DNA of 64,000 nucleotides from assembly GCF_000758755.1 (NCBI RefSeq), contig NZ_JRMV01000279.1:1-64000 (forward strand). Direction: 5' to 3'. Position numbers and translations under genes: made by a program. The notes below the pieces were generated by a model. That model did no database searches. It worked only from the letters and a program-made list of their open reading frames with translations, and was not told the DNA's origin. The stretch comes from Actinomyces sp. S6-Spd3. Lineage in GTDB: Bacteria > Actinomycetota > Actinomycetes > Actinomycetales > Actinomycetaceae. This document shows positions 1-7,642 of this stretch, piece by piece. Within the stretch, counting starts at the first letter, position 1. Each line of letters begins with the position of its first letter.

Positions 1-338
1 GGCATAAAAACAAAAAACAAACACACTATCGAGTTCACAAACAACACCCCCACATCTCCCAACCAAACCCACCAAAACCAGCAGGAAAAGCCAAGAAAGA
101 AGGCCACCACCACAGCACCAAGGCCGCGGCGACAAGAGAAAAATCTACACACCCACCACCCCCCACGTCAAACCAAAACCACGTGAACCAGCACACACCT
201 CAATTTTATTGAACGAAGTTTTACCGGCATTGCTATTTCTTTACCTTTGCTATACCCTTATCTCATTCAGTTCGCAGCGCCTACGCAAGGCCAGAAAACG
301 GCTTGGTGCTGCGCTTTTAGATAGTTCGAGGAGTTCTC
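1..338. other. Intergenic region with A/C-rich stretch, upstream of symporter
   Basis: No credible gene. Roughly the first 180 bases are strikingly rich in A and C on the + strand and poor in G and T, unlike the rest of the window. After about 200 the composition becomes AT-rich, as expected of a promoter for the symporter that starts at 339. I see no hairpin or family motif that would identify an RNA gene. Confidence 0.5.
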
Positions 339-1745
339 ATGTCGGCGATTTTGGATGCGATATCTACTGCGCTGTATAGCTACATCCTGATCATTCTTCT
401 GATCGGTGTGGGCTTGTACTTCTTTATCCGTACCAAGGCCCTCCCCCTGCGCATGTTCGGCGAGTCAATTCGCGTCGTCATGGAAAAGCCCGAGAAGGGA
501 AGCGATTTCTCATCATTCCGCGCACTCATGGTCTCTACGGCCTCGCGAGTGGGCGTCGGCAACATCGCGGGTGTCGCAACTGCAATCGCACTGGGCGGGG
601 CAGGCGCGGTCTTCTGGATGTGGGTCATCGCAACCATCGGTGCCGCATCAGCTTTTATCGAATCAACGCTCGCACAGATCTACAAGCGCCGTTCCCCGCA
701 CGGCCACTCTTTCGGTGGCCCCGCGTACTACATCAAGGACGCACTGCGCAGCAAGACCCTCGCAATCATCTTCGCCGTTGCACTGATCGTCACCTACATG
801 GGCGGATTCAACCTCCTCGCTTCCTTCAACGTGAATCAGGCTTTCAGCGCATACAGCTGGTACAACGCCAGCTACACGCCTTACATCATTGGTGGACTGC
901 TCGGCCTGGCCATGGCCGGCTCGATCTTCGGCGGAACTCGTCGCCTCTCTGACATCACCGGCATCCTCGTGCCGATCATGGCCATCGTCTACCTGAGCGT
1001 CGGCATCGTCGTCATCGCATTGAATTGGCGCAACATCCCCACGATGTTCGAATCAATCTTCGCTAGCGCCTTCGATTTCAAGGCGATCTTCTCCGGTTTT
1101 GCTGGCTCCGCCGTCATGCTCGGTATTAAGCGTGGTTTGTACTCGAACGAGGCCGGTGTCGGTTCTGCCCCCAACGCCGCGGCTTCTGCTTCGGTTTCCC
1201 ACCCCGTCAAACAGGGCCTCGTCCAGATGCTCTCGGTCTTCATCGACACGATGATCATCTGCACCATCACCGCATTCGTCATCCTCTCCTCGAATATCGA
1301 ACTCACAGGAGACGTCACGGGCGCACCGCTGGTCCAAAACGCAATGGCGACGACAATCGGTTCCTTCGCAGGCCCCTTCACGACCTTCGCTCTCTTGCTC
1401 TTCGGCTTCACCACCCTGGTCGGCAACTTCTACTACGCCGAGGTGAACCTGCGCTTCCTCTTTGGCGACAAGCCCACCCCGCACTGGGTCCTGACGATCT
1501 TCCGCGCGGTGGCCTCGTTGCTGGTTTTCGCTGGCGCACTACTGGAGTTCTCGGTCGCATGGAACATCGGCGACATCCTCATGGGGTTGATGGCCCTCAT
1601 TAACCTGCCCGTCATCGTGATCCTGGGCAATAAGGCCATCCGATGCGCAAAGGACTATCAGATGCAGCGCAAGCAGGGACTTAACCCCAGCTTCCGGGCT
1701 TCCACCATTGGAATCACCCAGAAGTTGGATTACTGGCAGGACTGA
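339..1745 (+). CDS. Sodium:alanine/glycine symporter family protein (AGCS)
   Basis: A 468-residue multi-spanning membrane protein of the alanine/glycine:cation symporter family, which couples uptake of small neutral amino acids to Na+ (known for the family; substrate here inferred). Visible family marks are the conserved VGVGNIAGVA segment near residues 71-80, GGPAYYI near 125, and SNEAGVGSAPNAAA near 268, followed by several long hydrophobic helices. The length is normal. The ATG is preceded by a GAGGAG ribosome site about 6 nt upstream. It stands alone and is followed by a strong terminator, so it is probably monocistronic. The family call is secure; the transported amino acid is not. Confidence 0.93.
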   Translation: MSAILDAISTALYSYILIILLIGVGLYFFIRTKALPLRMFGESIRVVMEKPEKGSDFSSFRALMVSTASRVGVGNIAGVATAIALGGAGAVFWMWVIATIGAASAFIESTLAQIYKRRSPHGHSFGGPAYYIKDALRSKTLAIIFAVALIVTYMGGFNLLASFNVNQAFSAYSWYNASYTPYIIGGLLGLAMAGSIFGGTRRLSDITGILVPIMAIVYLSVGIVVIALNWRNIPTMFESIFASAFDFKAIFSGFAGSAVMLGIKRGLYSNEAGVGSAPNAAASASVSHPVKQGLVQMLSVFIDTMIICTITAFVILSSNIELTGDVTGAPLVQNAMATTIGSFAGPFTTFALLLFGFTTLVGNFYYAEVNLRFLFGDKPTPHWVLTIFRAVASLLVFAGALLEFSVAWNIGDILMGLMALINLPVIVILGNKAIRCAKDYQMQRKQGLNPSFRASTIGITQKLDYWQD

Positions 1746-1770
1746 TTCCACGCTCTCGAAATTAGTCAGG

Positions 1771-1808
1771 GTCTCGGCCGCTTCCTCAGGAGGCGGCCGA
1801 GACTTTTT
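1771..1808 (+). terminator. Rho-independent terminator of the symporter gene
   Basis: An 11-bp perfect GC-rich stem (1771-1781 with 1793-1803) with a 11-nt loop is followed directly by a run of T on the + strand, 26 nt after the symporter stop codon. Confidence 0.9.
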
Positions 1809-1875
1809 TCAGTACGAAGTAAGCCAGCAGCATCTTGATCAACAGCCCGGCCAGCCTGCGCGGCGCATACAAAAA

Positions 1876-1898
1876 GGGCCGGGTTTAAAACCCGGCCC
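1876..1898 (-). terminator. Terminator downstream of tRNA-Ala
   Basis: The inverted repeat GGGCCGGGTTT / AAACCCGGCCC at 1876-1898 is followed, reading on the - strand, by five T residues (the AAAAA at 1871-1875 of the + strand). It lies 6 nt past the 3' end of the tRNA. Confidence 0.85.
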
Positions 1899-1904
1899 AA
1901 CTTG

Positions 1905-1977
1905 TGGAGCTAAGGGGATTCGAACCCCTGACCTTCTCATTGCGAACGAGACGCGCTACCAACTGCGCCATAGCCCC
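1905..1977 (-). tRNA. tRNA-Ala (anticodon CGC)
   Basis: The reverse strand folds into a complete 73-nt cloverleaf: acceptor GGGGCTA/TAGCTCC, T arm with GTTCGAATC, and anticodon loop TTCGCAA, reading GCG codons. The acceptor stem has the G3:U70 wobble pair, the main alanine identity element, and the discriminator base is A. CCA is not encoded. Confidence 0.97.
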
Positions 1978-2048
1978 AAGGACCTCACCATCATAGCGGG
2001 AGAAGTCTATTTGGCCAAACGGAGCCCGCGAAAAGCCCCGTGGCTCGA

Positions 2049-3074
2049 CTACTGCGCGATGCGAGAATCCAGTGCGGCCTCGACGTCCAGCACGACCGAT
2101 TCGAAGGCAACAACTTCTTCAGTCGAGCGCGCATCCTGCGCCACAGGACCAGCTGCAATCGGACGAGCAGGGATACGAGCATCCACTCGTGGAATTCCCC
2201 GGATATCCGTATCGGGGTGGACAATTCGGCCGCTCAAACGAGCGCGCATTGCATAGGTCGGTGCGGGGATCGCTGCCGGAGTCCATGTGCGGCGCTCAAC
2301 CGGTGCGGGAACCTCTTCTTGAATTTCCGAGGCCACGCTCACTTGGGCATCGGTACTTTCCTGCGCCGAAACTTCCTCGAGCGGAGCTTCCGCAGGCACT
2401 TCTGCGGCGGGTTCCTCGGACTCAAACGAATCGGAAGCTTCAGCCTCAGCAACTTGCTTGGCTTCCACAGCTTCGGCCTGAACGGTTACCTTGGCCTCAG
2501 TTGTCGAACGCGAGAGTTGATCGCGCAAACGGTGAAGCTGGGCTACTTCTTCTTCGCCCATCCGCTGGGAACGCACAGCACATGCGCGCGAGAAAGCTAT
2601 CGTCGCAAGCCCCAGAGCAAAAGGAAGAACGGGCCAGATCCACGACAGTGATGTCGCAGCCGCTGAACCTGCGAGAATCAGAGTCGCAAGCCCCGCCACC
2701 GCAACAAGGAGCATGCGGCGCCTGGCGGCTGCGGCCTCGGCACTCAAGCGAGCGGCACGACGTGCACGCAACGCGGAAATCTCACGCACTCCGCGGCTGC
2801 GCGCACGGGCGGCCTCGACGGAAATGACTGGAGCATTGTGTGCCACTGGTGAGCTCCTTCGTTGAACGGGACGTGTGCCACTGAGAAGTTTGGGCGACTC
2901 GGAGGCGCAATGATCGATAGAAGTGACGCTAGTTGATTCGACGAGACGCAAGCTGGGAGAGAACCGATCGTTCTCTCGGGACTGCATCATCGCGCTTCGA
3001 CGAGCAATGAGGTATGGAAGGGTCGCCACGCTCACAAGGACTGCTATCGCAACTAAAACTCCGCCATACACCAC
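2049..3074 (-). CDS. sepX: SepX/GlpR-like divisome-associated membrane protein
   Basis: A 341-residue membrane protein. One hydrophobic segment lies at the N terminus (about residues 4-22), then an Arg/Ser-rich cytoplasmic linker, a hydrophobic pair near 121-163, and a long acidic, Ala/Glu-rich tail. Near residue 268-285 the tail carries a WTPAAIPAPTYAMRAR segment, resembling the W-P-P-P-Y motif I associate with actinobacterial SepX/GlpR proteins. Gene order galU > moeA(glp) > rimJ > this gene matches the cluster in which GlpR is the membrane receptor of the gephyrin-like Glp and SepX is an FtsZ-associated division protein (known from Corynebacterium and Streptomyces). Start: GTG with GGGGGA just upstream. 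Identification rests on topology, motif and context rather than on an alignment. Confidence 0.72.
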   Translation of the reverse strand: MVYGGVLVAIAVLVSVATLPYLIARRSAMMQSRENDRFSPSLRLVESTSVTSIDHCASESPKLLSGTRPVQRRSSPVAHNAPVISVEAARARSRGVREISALRARRAARLSAEAAAARRRMLLVAVAGLATLILAGSAAATSLSWIWPVLPFALGLATIAFSRACAVRSQRMGEEEVAQLHRLRDQLSRSTTEAKVTVQAEAVEAKQVAEAEASDSFESEEPAAEVPAEAPLEEVSAQESTDAQVSVASEIQEEVPAPVERRTWTPAAIPAPTYAMRARLSGRIVHPDTDIRGIPRVDARIPARPIAAGPVAQDARSTEEVVAFESVVLDVEAALDSRIAQ

Positions 3075-3200
3075 TCCCCCACGCTAAAACGTCGAGGCTA
3101 CAATCAGCGGCTAGAGCGGGCGCGTGTCTTTAATCGATAGCAGAAGAAATCCTGAAGATCGCAACACTATTCACAGTTGTCACACCTGCCCCATTATTGG

Positions 3201-3899
3201 CTAGCGAAGCCCTTTCCCAAACAAGGAAGTGAGCATTCCACCTTCGGGAAGAGATTCAGCATCCATTGCAAAACTCACATGGTCGGCCCACACACCCGCG
3301 ATATTCATATAGCGCTCGCGATAGCCCTCTTCGCGCAAACCTAATTTGCGGCACAAGCCCAACGAACGCTCATTTTCAGGGCGCACATTGACCTCAATGC
3401 GGTGCAATCCCAGTTCACCGATCACGAGGTCCATCATGTAGGAGACAACCAAAGACGCAAGACCCATACGCGATGCTTCCTGAGCAACCCAGTACCCCAG
3501 GACCCCCTGACTCATCGCGCCCCACTGAACTTGAGAAAGCGTGAATTGACCAACCGGGCGCCCATCGAATTCGGGCATCAAAATCAAAGAATGCCCCTCG
3601 CGCTGGTCTCGGTCCGCGCGACGCATGTACTCCCACAGTGTCGGCAATTCTTCCCGGGCGCCCGCAGGCAAGGTCGCATCCCACGGGGTTAGCCACGGAG
3701 CGTTGGCCCGGCGCACCGTATCGACGCGTGAATGATCATGACCCAAAAGTGGGCGGATCGTCGCAATTTTTGGCCGGTTGGGCGCGTCAGGATTCTCATG
3801 GAGAAAACCCTCACCAACCGGATCCGAAATCCGGACGCTGAAAAACGAAGGATCGCGACCCCACACCTGAGTCGGCGCAAAAAGTGAACGCAGATTCAT
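3201..3899 (-). CDS. rimJ: GNAT-family N-acetyltransferase, RimJ-like
   Basis: A 232-residue GNAT acetyltransferase of the RimJ/RimL type, which uses acetyl-CoA to modify protein N termini or related amines. Typical segments are the central strand GVLGYWVAQEASRMGLAS (acetyl-CoA loop R-M-G-L-A), GLHRIEVNVRPENERSLGLCRKLGLREEGYRERYM and a C-terminal DHVSFAM strand. It starts 12 nt after the moeA stop, with AGG upstream of the ATG, so it is probably co-transcribed. The gene sits at this position in the conserved actinobacterial galU-glp-rimJ-sepX cluster. Substrate unknown. Confidence 0.85.
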   Translation of the reverse strand: MNLRSLFAPTQVWGRDPSFFSVRISDPVGEGFLHENPDAPNRPKIATIRPLLGHDHSRVDTVRRANAPWLTPWDATLPAGAREELPTLWEYMRRADRDQREGHSLILMPEFDGRPVGQFTLSQVQWGAMSQGVLGYWVAQEASRMGLASLVVSYMMDLVIGELGLHRIEVNVRPENERSLGLCRKLGLREEGYRERYMNIAGVWADHVSFAMDAESLPEGGMLTSLFGKGLR

Positions 3900-3911
3900 C
3901 TGCGGTACCTA

Positions 3912-5141
3912 TTAGTCCAAAACCATGCAGCGCAGGGTATCCCCAACGCGCACATTCGTCACGTCTTCGGGAACAACCGCGAGAGCATTGGATTCGGCCA
4001 ATGCAGACAGCAGCAACGAGGCCGGGGCTCCCATAACCTTCGCCTGATAGCCACTGTGGGGGTCACCAACCAGGCGCACGCGCACAAATTCACGGCGTCC
4101 GCGAGGCGAATACCACGAGCGGTCCACTCGAGCTTGAACGCTGGGACGATTGAGTACAGTCCAGCCCTGCATGTGACGCAGAGCGGGACGCACATAGACC
4201 TCGAAACACACCTGGGCAGAAACCGGGTCACCAGGGAGGCAGAAAATAGGCGTTCCCGCACGCCCCTGGTCATCTCCACCAACGGTACCTACACCAAGGA
4301 TGTGCCCGGGCCAAGCTGCAACTGAGTCAAAGCGAACCGTGCCCAGCGCAGAGAGAACCTCGCGCACAGTATCGCCACTGCCGTAAGAAATACCGCCGGT
4401 CGTCAAAATCAGGTCAGCGCGCACCAACTGATCTTCGATCGTTTCACGAAGGACCGAGCGCTCGTCGGGGACCGCCGACACGCGGAAAGTCTGGGCTCCC
4501 GCGTCAGCAATAGCCGTCGAGAGCGCATGACCGTTGGCGTCAAAAACCGTTCCCGGACGCGCCTCGCGTCCCGGTTCAACGATTTCGTCACCGATCGACA
4601 GGATCACCACTCGAGGTCGAGGATGGACCAGCACTCGCGAACGGCCAACCCCGGCAAGAAGAGCAACCTGGCGAGCTCCCACGCGGGTCCCAGCGCGAAG
4701 AACAACAGTTCCTTCTTCCACGTCCTCAGCTTTGCGGCGAATATTTTCGCCCACCGCGGGCTGTGTCTTGGCGGAAACCTTGGAGACACCGTGGTCGCTG
4801 AATTCCAGAGCAAGAACTGCATCCGCCCCCTGCGGCATGGGCGCACCCGAAGCGATTCGGATTGCACGACCGCGAATGAGGGCTGCGGGGTGAATATCTC
4901 CCGCGCGGATTTCTTCCGTTACCGGTAACACAACCGGGGCGTCCGGGCGAGCACCTTCGAGATCGGCAGCAGCAACCGCATAGCCATCGCACGCAGCCAG
5001 ATCAGCAACCGGGAGGTTGAAAGGAGCTTGGACATCTTCTGCTAGGACGCAACCAACAGCATCTGGAAGTTGAACATCCAGAGGGGGCTGCTGTCCGACA
5101 GCGGAAATACAGTCTTGATAGAAGTCAGCGACCGAGCGCAT
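3912..5141 (-). CDS. moeA: MoeA/gephyrin-like protein (molybdopterin molybdotransferase family, Glp-type)
   Basis: 409 residues, full length for MoeA: N-terminal domains I/II (CDGYAVAAADL near 51), then the MoCF/MogA-like domain with ILSIGDEIVEPG, TTGGISYGSGDTVREVL and FCLPGDPVSAQVCFEVYVRPAL, and domain IV at the C terminus. Genuine MoeA usually has LPGNPVS and GGVS-G-YD; here these read LPGDPVS and GGISYGSGD, so molybdenum insertion may be altered or lost. The gene overlaps galU by one base (TAATG), showing translational coupling. In Corynebacterium the protein at this locus is Glp, a gephyrin-like protein acting in cell division with a membrane receptor; the neighbouring sepX-like gene supports that reading. 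A molybdopterin oxidoreductase at 27.6 kb means a real MoeA role cannot be excluded. Confidence 0.88.
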   Translation of the reverse strand: MRSVADFYQDCISAVGQQPPLDVQLPDAVGCVLAEDVQAPFNLPVADLAACDGYAVAAADLEGARPDAPVVLPVTEEIRAGDIHPAALIRGRAIRIASGAPMPQGADAVLALEFSDHGVSKVSAKTQPAVGENIRRKAEDVEEGTVVLRAGTRVGARQVALLAGVGRSRVLVHPRPRVVILSIGDEIVEPGREARPGTVFDANGHALSTAIADAGAQTFRVSAVPDERSVLRETIEDQLVRADLILTTGGISYGSGDTVREVLSALGTVRFDSVAAWPGHILGVGTVGGDDQGRAGTPIFCLPGDPVSAQVCFEVYVRPALRHMQGWTVLNRPSVQARVDRSWYSPRGRREFVRVRLVGDPHSGYQAKVMGAPASLLLSALAESNALAVVPEDVTNVRVGDTLRCMVLD

Positions 5142-6100
5142 TACAGACCCAGCACCTTCGCGAGGCGATCCTTGATCTGCGATCCAGCCTCGTGGACGAG
5201 GAAGTCCGCGAGCTGCGGGCCGAGCTTCGGGTCCTCCAGAGCCAAAGCAATGTTGGCCTCGAGGTAGCCCAGCTTGTCGCCGGTGTCGAAGCGACGATCG
5301 TTGACGACAACGCCGTACAGGCCGCCGCCATCTGCCGGATCGCGATCGATCAGGCGAGCAAAACCGTCGGTCAGCTGGTATTCGCCGCCGCGACCGGGCT
5401 CGATTCGAGTGAGTTCTTCGAAGATTGCAGGGTCGAAGACGTAGCGGCCGACAACCGCGTACTCGCTCATGACTTCTTCGAGCGGGGGCTTCTCAACGAC
5501 GCGGTCGATGCGCATGAGCTCACCCTCGTTGAGGGAGACGCCCTCGGGGATCGCCAGGGGGGTGACCGAGGTCGAGGCGTATGCCGTCGCCTGCTCGGGA
5601 GTCACACGCAGAAGGGCAACAACCGAACCGCCCAGAGCGTGGCGCACATCGATCATGTGCTTGAGCAAGGTGGAGTTGGGGTGCATGAGGTCATCGGGAA
5701 GCATCACAGCAAAGGGAGCATCACCGACGTGCTGGCGAGCCTGCAAAACTGCATGTCCCAATCCCAGGGGGTGTCCCTGACGCACGGAGTGCATGCGCGC
5801 AAGCTGGAGGTATTCACGAGAGAGGGCAAGAAGTTCATCCTTGCCTGCCTTCTCCAGTTCATGCTCGAGGCCGGGATCGGCATCGAAGTAGGCTTCGATG
5901 GATTCTTTGCCGGTTCGAGTAACGAAGAGCATATCGTCGATGCCGGCATCCGTTGCCTCACGAGCGATATATTCAATTGAAGGGCGGTCAACGACAGGCA
6001 GCATTTCCTTGGGCACAGACTTTGTGATCGGCAGGAAACGGGTGCCGCGTCCGGCGGCCGGGACGACCGCGTGACGCACAGGTACATTTCGATCTGTCAT
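5141..6100 (-). CDS. galU: UTP--glucose-1-phosphate uridylyltransferase
   Basis: Makes UDP-glucose from UTP and glucose-1-phosphate, the precursor of cell-wall polysaccharides and glycolipids. The 319-residue product has the nucleotidyltransferase signature AVVPAAGRGTRFLPITKSVPKEMLPVVD at the N terminus, followed by the conserved lysine/substrate regions (LGHAVLQAR, VVEKP, GGEYQLTD). I start it at ATG 6100: there is no Shine-Dalgarno, but a TACTGT -10 box (6108-6113) sits exactly 7 nt before it, suggesting a leaderless mRNA. A GTG at 6109 is the alternative. It heads the galU-moeA-rimJ-sepX operon and its promoter overlaps the divergent 5-FCL gene. Confidence 0.96.
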   Translation of the reverse strand: MTDRNVPVRHAVVPAAGRGTRFLPITKSVPKEMLPVVDRPSIEYIAREATDAGIDDMLFVTRTGKESIEAYFDADPGLEHELEKAGKDELLALSREYLQLARMHSVRQGHPLGLGHAVLQARQHVGDAPFAVMLPDDLMHPNSTLLKHMIDVRHALGGSVVALLRVTPEQATAYASTSVTPLAIPEGVSLNEGELMRIDRVVEKPPLEEVMSEYAVVGRYVFDPAIFEELTRIEPGRGGEYQLTDGFARLIDRDPADGGGLYGVVVNDRRFDTGDKLGYLEANIALALEDPKLGPQLADFLVHEAGSQIKDRLAKVLGL

Positions 6101-6130
6101 GATGACCACAGTAGCGGAGGAAAGGGCACA
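6098..6130. promoter_or_regulatory. Compact divergent promoter/ribosome-site region galU <> 5-FCL
   Basis: Only about 30 bases separate the two divergent genes. On the - strand TACTGT (6108-6113) is a -10 box 7 nt from the galU ATG. On the + strand GGAGGAAAGG (6116-6125) is the ribosome site of the cyclo-ligase, so that gene's promoter must lie inside galU. Confidence 0.6.
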
Positions 6131-6744
6131 TGAGCGACATTACCGTGCATAAAGACTCAATTCGCCGCAAGATTCGCGCCCACCGCGATGCGTATTGTTG
6201 CCAGCGAGGCCGCCCGCACGAAGGTGAACATTTGTTGCTTAATTGGCAACGCGCACTGACTGAATTCGATATTCATCCAAGTCCCCAACACCCAGTTGCA
6301 GCTTTCTACCCCATGGAGAAAGAACCGGATATCACCGGCATTGTGGGCGCGCACAATCCGATTCTCCTACCCGTTTTATGTCAGAGTGATGGGCGCCTTC
6401 TGAAAGAAGTGGCGTGGTCACTCCACACAGAAGAGAATTCGCTCATTCGCCCCAATCCTCTTTTTCCGTCGCAAAGTACCGCTGAGCTTCGCGGGCCCGA
6501 GGCCATTGCTACCGCATCAGTCGTTTTGGTGGCGGGGCTTGCAGTCGACCGCGCGGGGACTCGGCTGGGACAAGGGGGCGGGTGGTACGACCGTGCTCTG
6601 CGGTTCATATCCGCAAAGACTCCCGTAATTGCTTGCGTTTTTGACTGGGAATATATGGGAGACCTACTTCCCCGTGAAGCACACGACATGGCCGTCGATG
6701 GGGTTCTCACGCCCACACGTTTTATTAATCTGAAAGCGCAATGA
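6130..6744 (+). CDS. 5-formyltetrahydrofolate cyclo-ligase
   Basis: Converts 5-formyl-THF to 5,10-methenyl-THF using ATP, recycling a dead-end folate. The 204-residue protein begins with the basic helix DSIRRKIRAHRDAY, has FYPMEKEPDI in the substrate region, and near the C terminus the family signature RLGQGGGWYDRAL. Length is typical. GGAGGAAA lies 5 nt before the ATG. It is transcribed away from galU, as in many actinobacteria, and precedes mscL. It belongs to the same one-carbon metabolism as fhs at 11.8 kb. Confidence 0.93.
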   Translation: MSDITVHKDSIRRKIRAHRDAYCCQRGRPHEGEHLLLNWQRALTEFDIHPSPQHPVAAFYPMEKEPDITGIVGAHNPILLPVLCQSDGRLLKEVAWSLHTEENSLIRPNPLFPSQSTAELRGPEAIATASVVLVAGLAVDRAGTRLGQGGGWYDRALRFISAKTPVIACVFDWEYMGDLLPREAHDMAVDGVLTPTRFINLKAQ

Positions 6745-6839
6745 GTAACTCCTGCAAAACAGTGCCGCATTTTGTGAGGAAAACTGCTTGTTTAGGGCTT
6801 CCCTCGGCATTCTTTTTCTCGCTAGGCTTTTTCCTTGGT

Positions 6840-6855
6840 TGACGCATACGCGTCA
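6840..6855. promoter_or_regulatory. Inverted repeat upstream of mscL
   Basis: TGACGC-4nt-GCGTCA forms a 16-base inverted repeat with 6-bp arms, about 70 nt before the mscL ATG, in a stretch that otherwise has no gene. It could be an operator; nothing else supports this. Confidence 0.3.
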
Positions 6856-6923
6856 CGCAACACGTGCGAGTTCGGTGAAACCTGCTGGACTCAGAGCTGA
6901 AAATACAACTCAAGGAGAAATCC

Positions 6924-7316
6924 ATGCTTAAGGGCTTCAAGGAATTCATTTCCCGCGGAAACGCCATTGATCTTGCCGTCGGCATGGTGATCGGTGCTGC
7001 CTTCACCGCAGTCGTCACCGCACTGGTCACCAACGTCATCAACCCCCTCATCGGTGGTCTTTTTGGCGAGCAGAACTTCGATGATGTCTTCCACTTCGCC
7101 GTTGGCACAGCAACCGTTAAGCCCGGTACCGTCATCACTGCGCTCGTGAACTTCCTGCTCGTTGCCTTCGCTCTGTACTTCTTCATCGTCTTGCCGATGA
7201 ACGCGCTGGCAGCTCGCCGCAAGAAGGAAGAAGATGCGGAGACCCCCGAGGTCAGCGAAGATGTTCAGCTGCTCTCGGAGATCCGCGACCTGCTTAAGGC
7301 TCAGAACAACAACTGA
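6924..7316 (+). CDS. mscL: Large-conductance mechanosensitive channel
   Basis: MscL opens under membrane tension to release solutes after osmotic downshock; it works as a homopentamer. The 130-residue sequence shows the N-terminal amphipathic MLKGFKEFISRGNAIDLAVGMVIGAAFTAVV segment leading into TM1 (pore-lining, Gly/Ala-rich), a periplasmic loop with VKPGTVITALVNFLLVAFALYFFIV as TM2, and a charged cytoplasmic helix. Ribosome site AAGGAGA 6 nt from the ATG. The gene has its own terminator. Confidence 0.97.
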   Translation: MLKGFKEFISRGNAIDLAVGMVIGAAFTAVVTALVTNVINPLIGGLFGEQNFDDVFHFAVGTATVKPGTVITALVNFLLVAFALYFFIVLPMNALAARRKKEEDAETPEVSEDVQLLSEIRDLLKAQNNN

Positions 7317-7336
7317 TTGTTTGCCTGAAAACGTCA

Positions 7337-7374
7337 CGGTGGTGGCAACCATTTGGTTGCCACCACCGTTTTTA
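7337..7374 (+). terminator. Terminator of mscL
   Basis: A 14-bp perfect stem (7337-7350 with 7355-7368), 4-nt loop and TTTTTA tail, 20 nt after the mscL stop. Confidence 0.92.
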
Positions 7375-7390
7375 TACTCAACAGCGCCGC

Positions 7391-7627
7391 TTAGATCCGT
7401 GCTTGCGCGTGCGGAGGCACGTTCTCTTTCAACCGCCGAGTATTCGACTGATCCGCTTCGCCAACAATATGAGCCTTATCGGCAGCGTCTTGGCGTTCCT
7501 GATCACTCACTCGTTCCTCAAGAGAAGTGGGAATCCCCTGGTCACTCAAGCGTAAATCCACCTCGTTGACGTAGAGCACACGCCTGCGTGCTCGCCGCCG
7601 CACGCTCCCCTGACCGGCTTCACTCAT
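7391..7627 (-). CDS. Small hypothetical protein downstream of helicase-like gene
   Basis: A 78-residue basic/charged reading frame beginning 15 nt after the helicase-like gene's stop codon. The N terminus is Arg-rich (RRRARRR near 11-17), followed by a hydrophilic, probably helical stretch. It has no recognised domain. I list it because it sits in operon position on the same strand and fills an otherwise empty gap before the mscL terminator; the ribosome site is weak, so it could be spurious. Confidence 0.5.
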   Translation of the reverse strand: MSEAGQGSVRRRARRRVLYVNEVDLRLSDQGIPTSLEERVSDQERQDAADKAHIVGEADQSNTRRLKENVPPHAQARI

Positions 7628-7642
7628 TTTTCAGCTGCCTTA

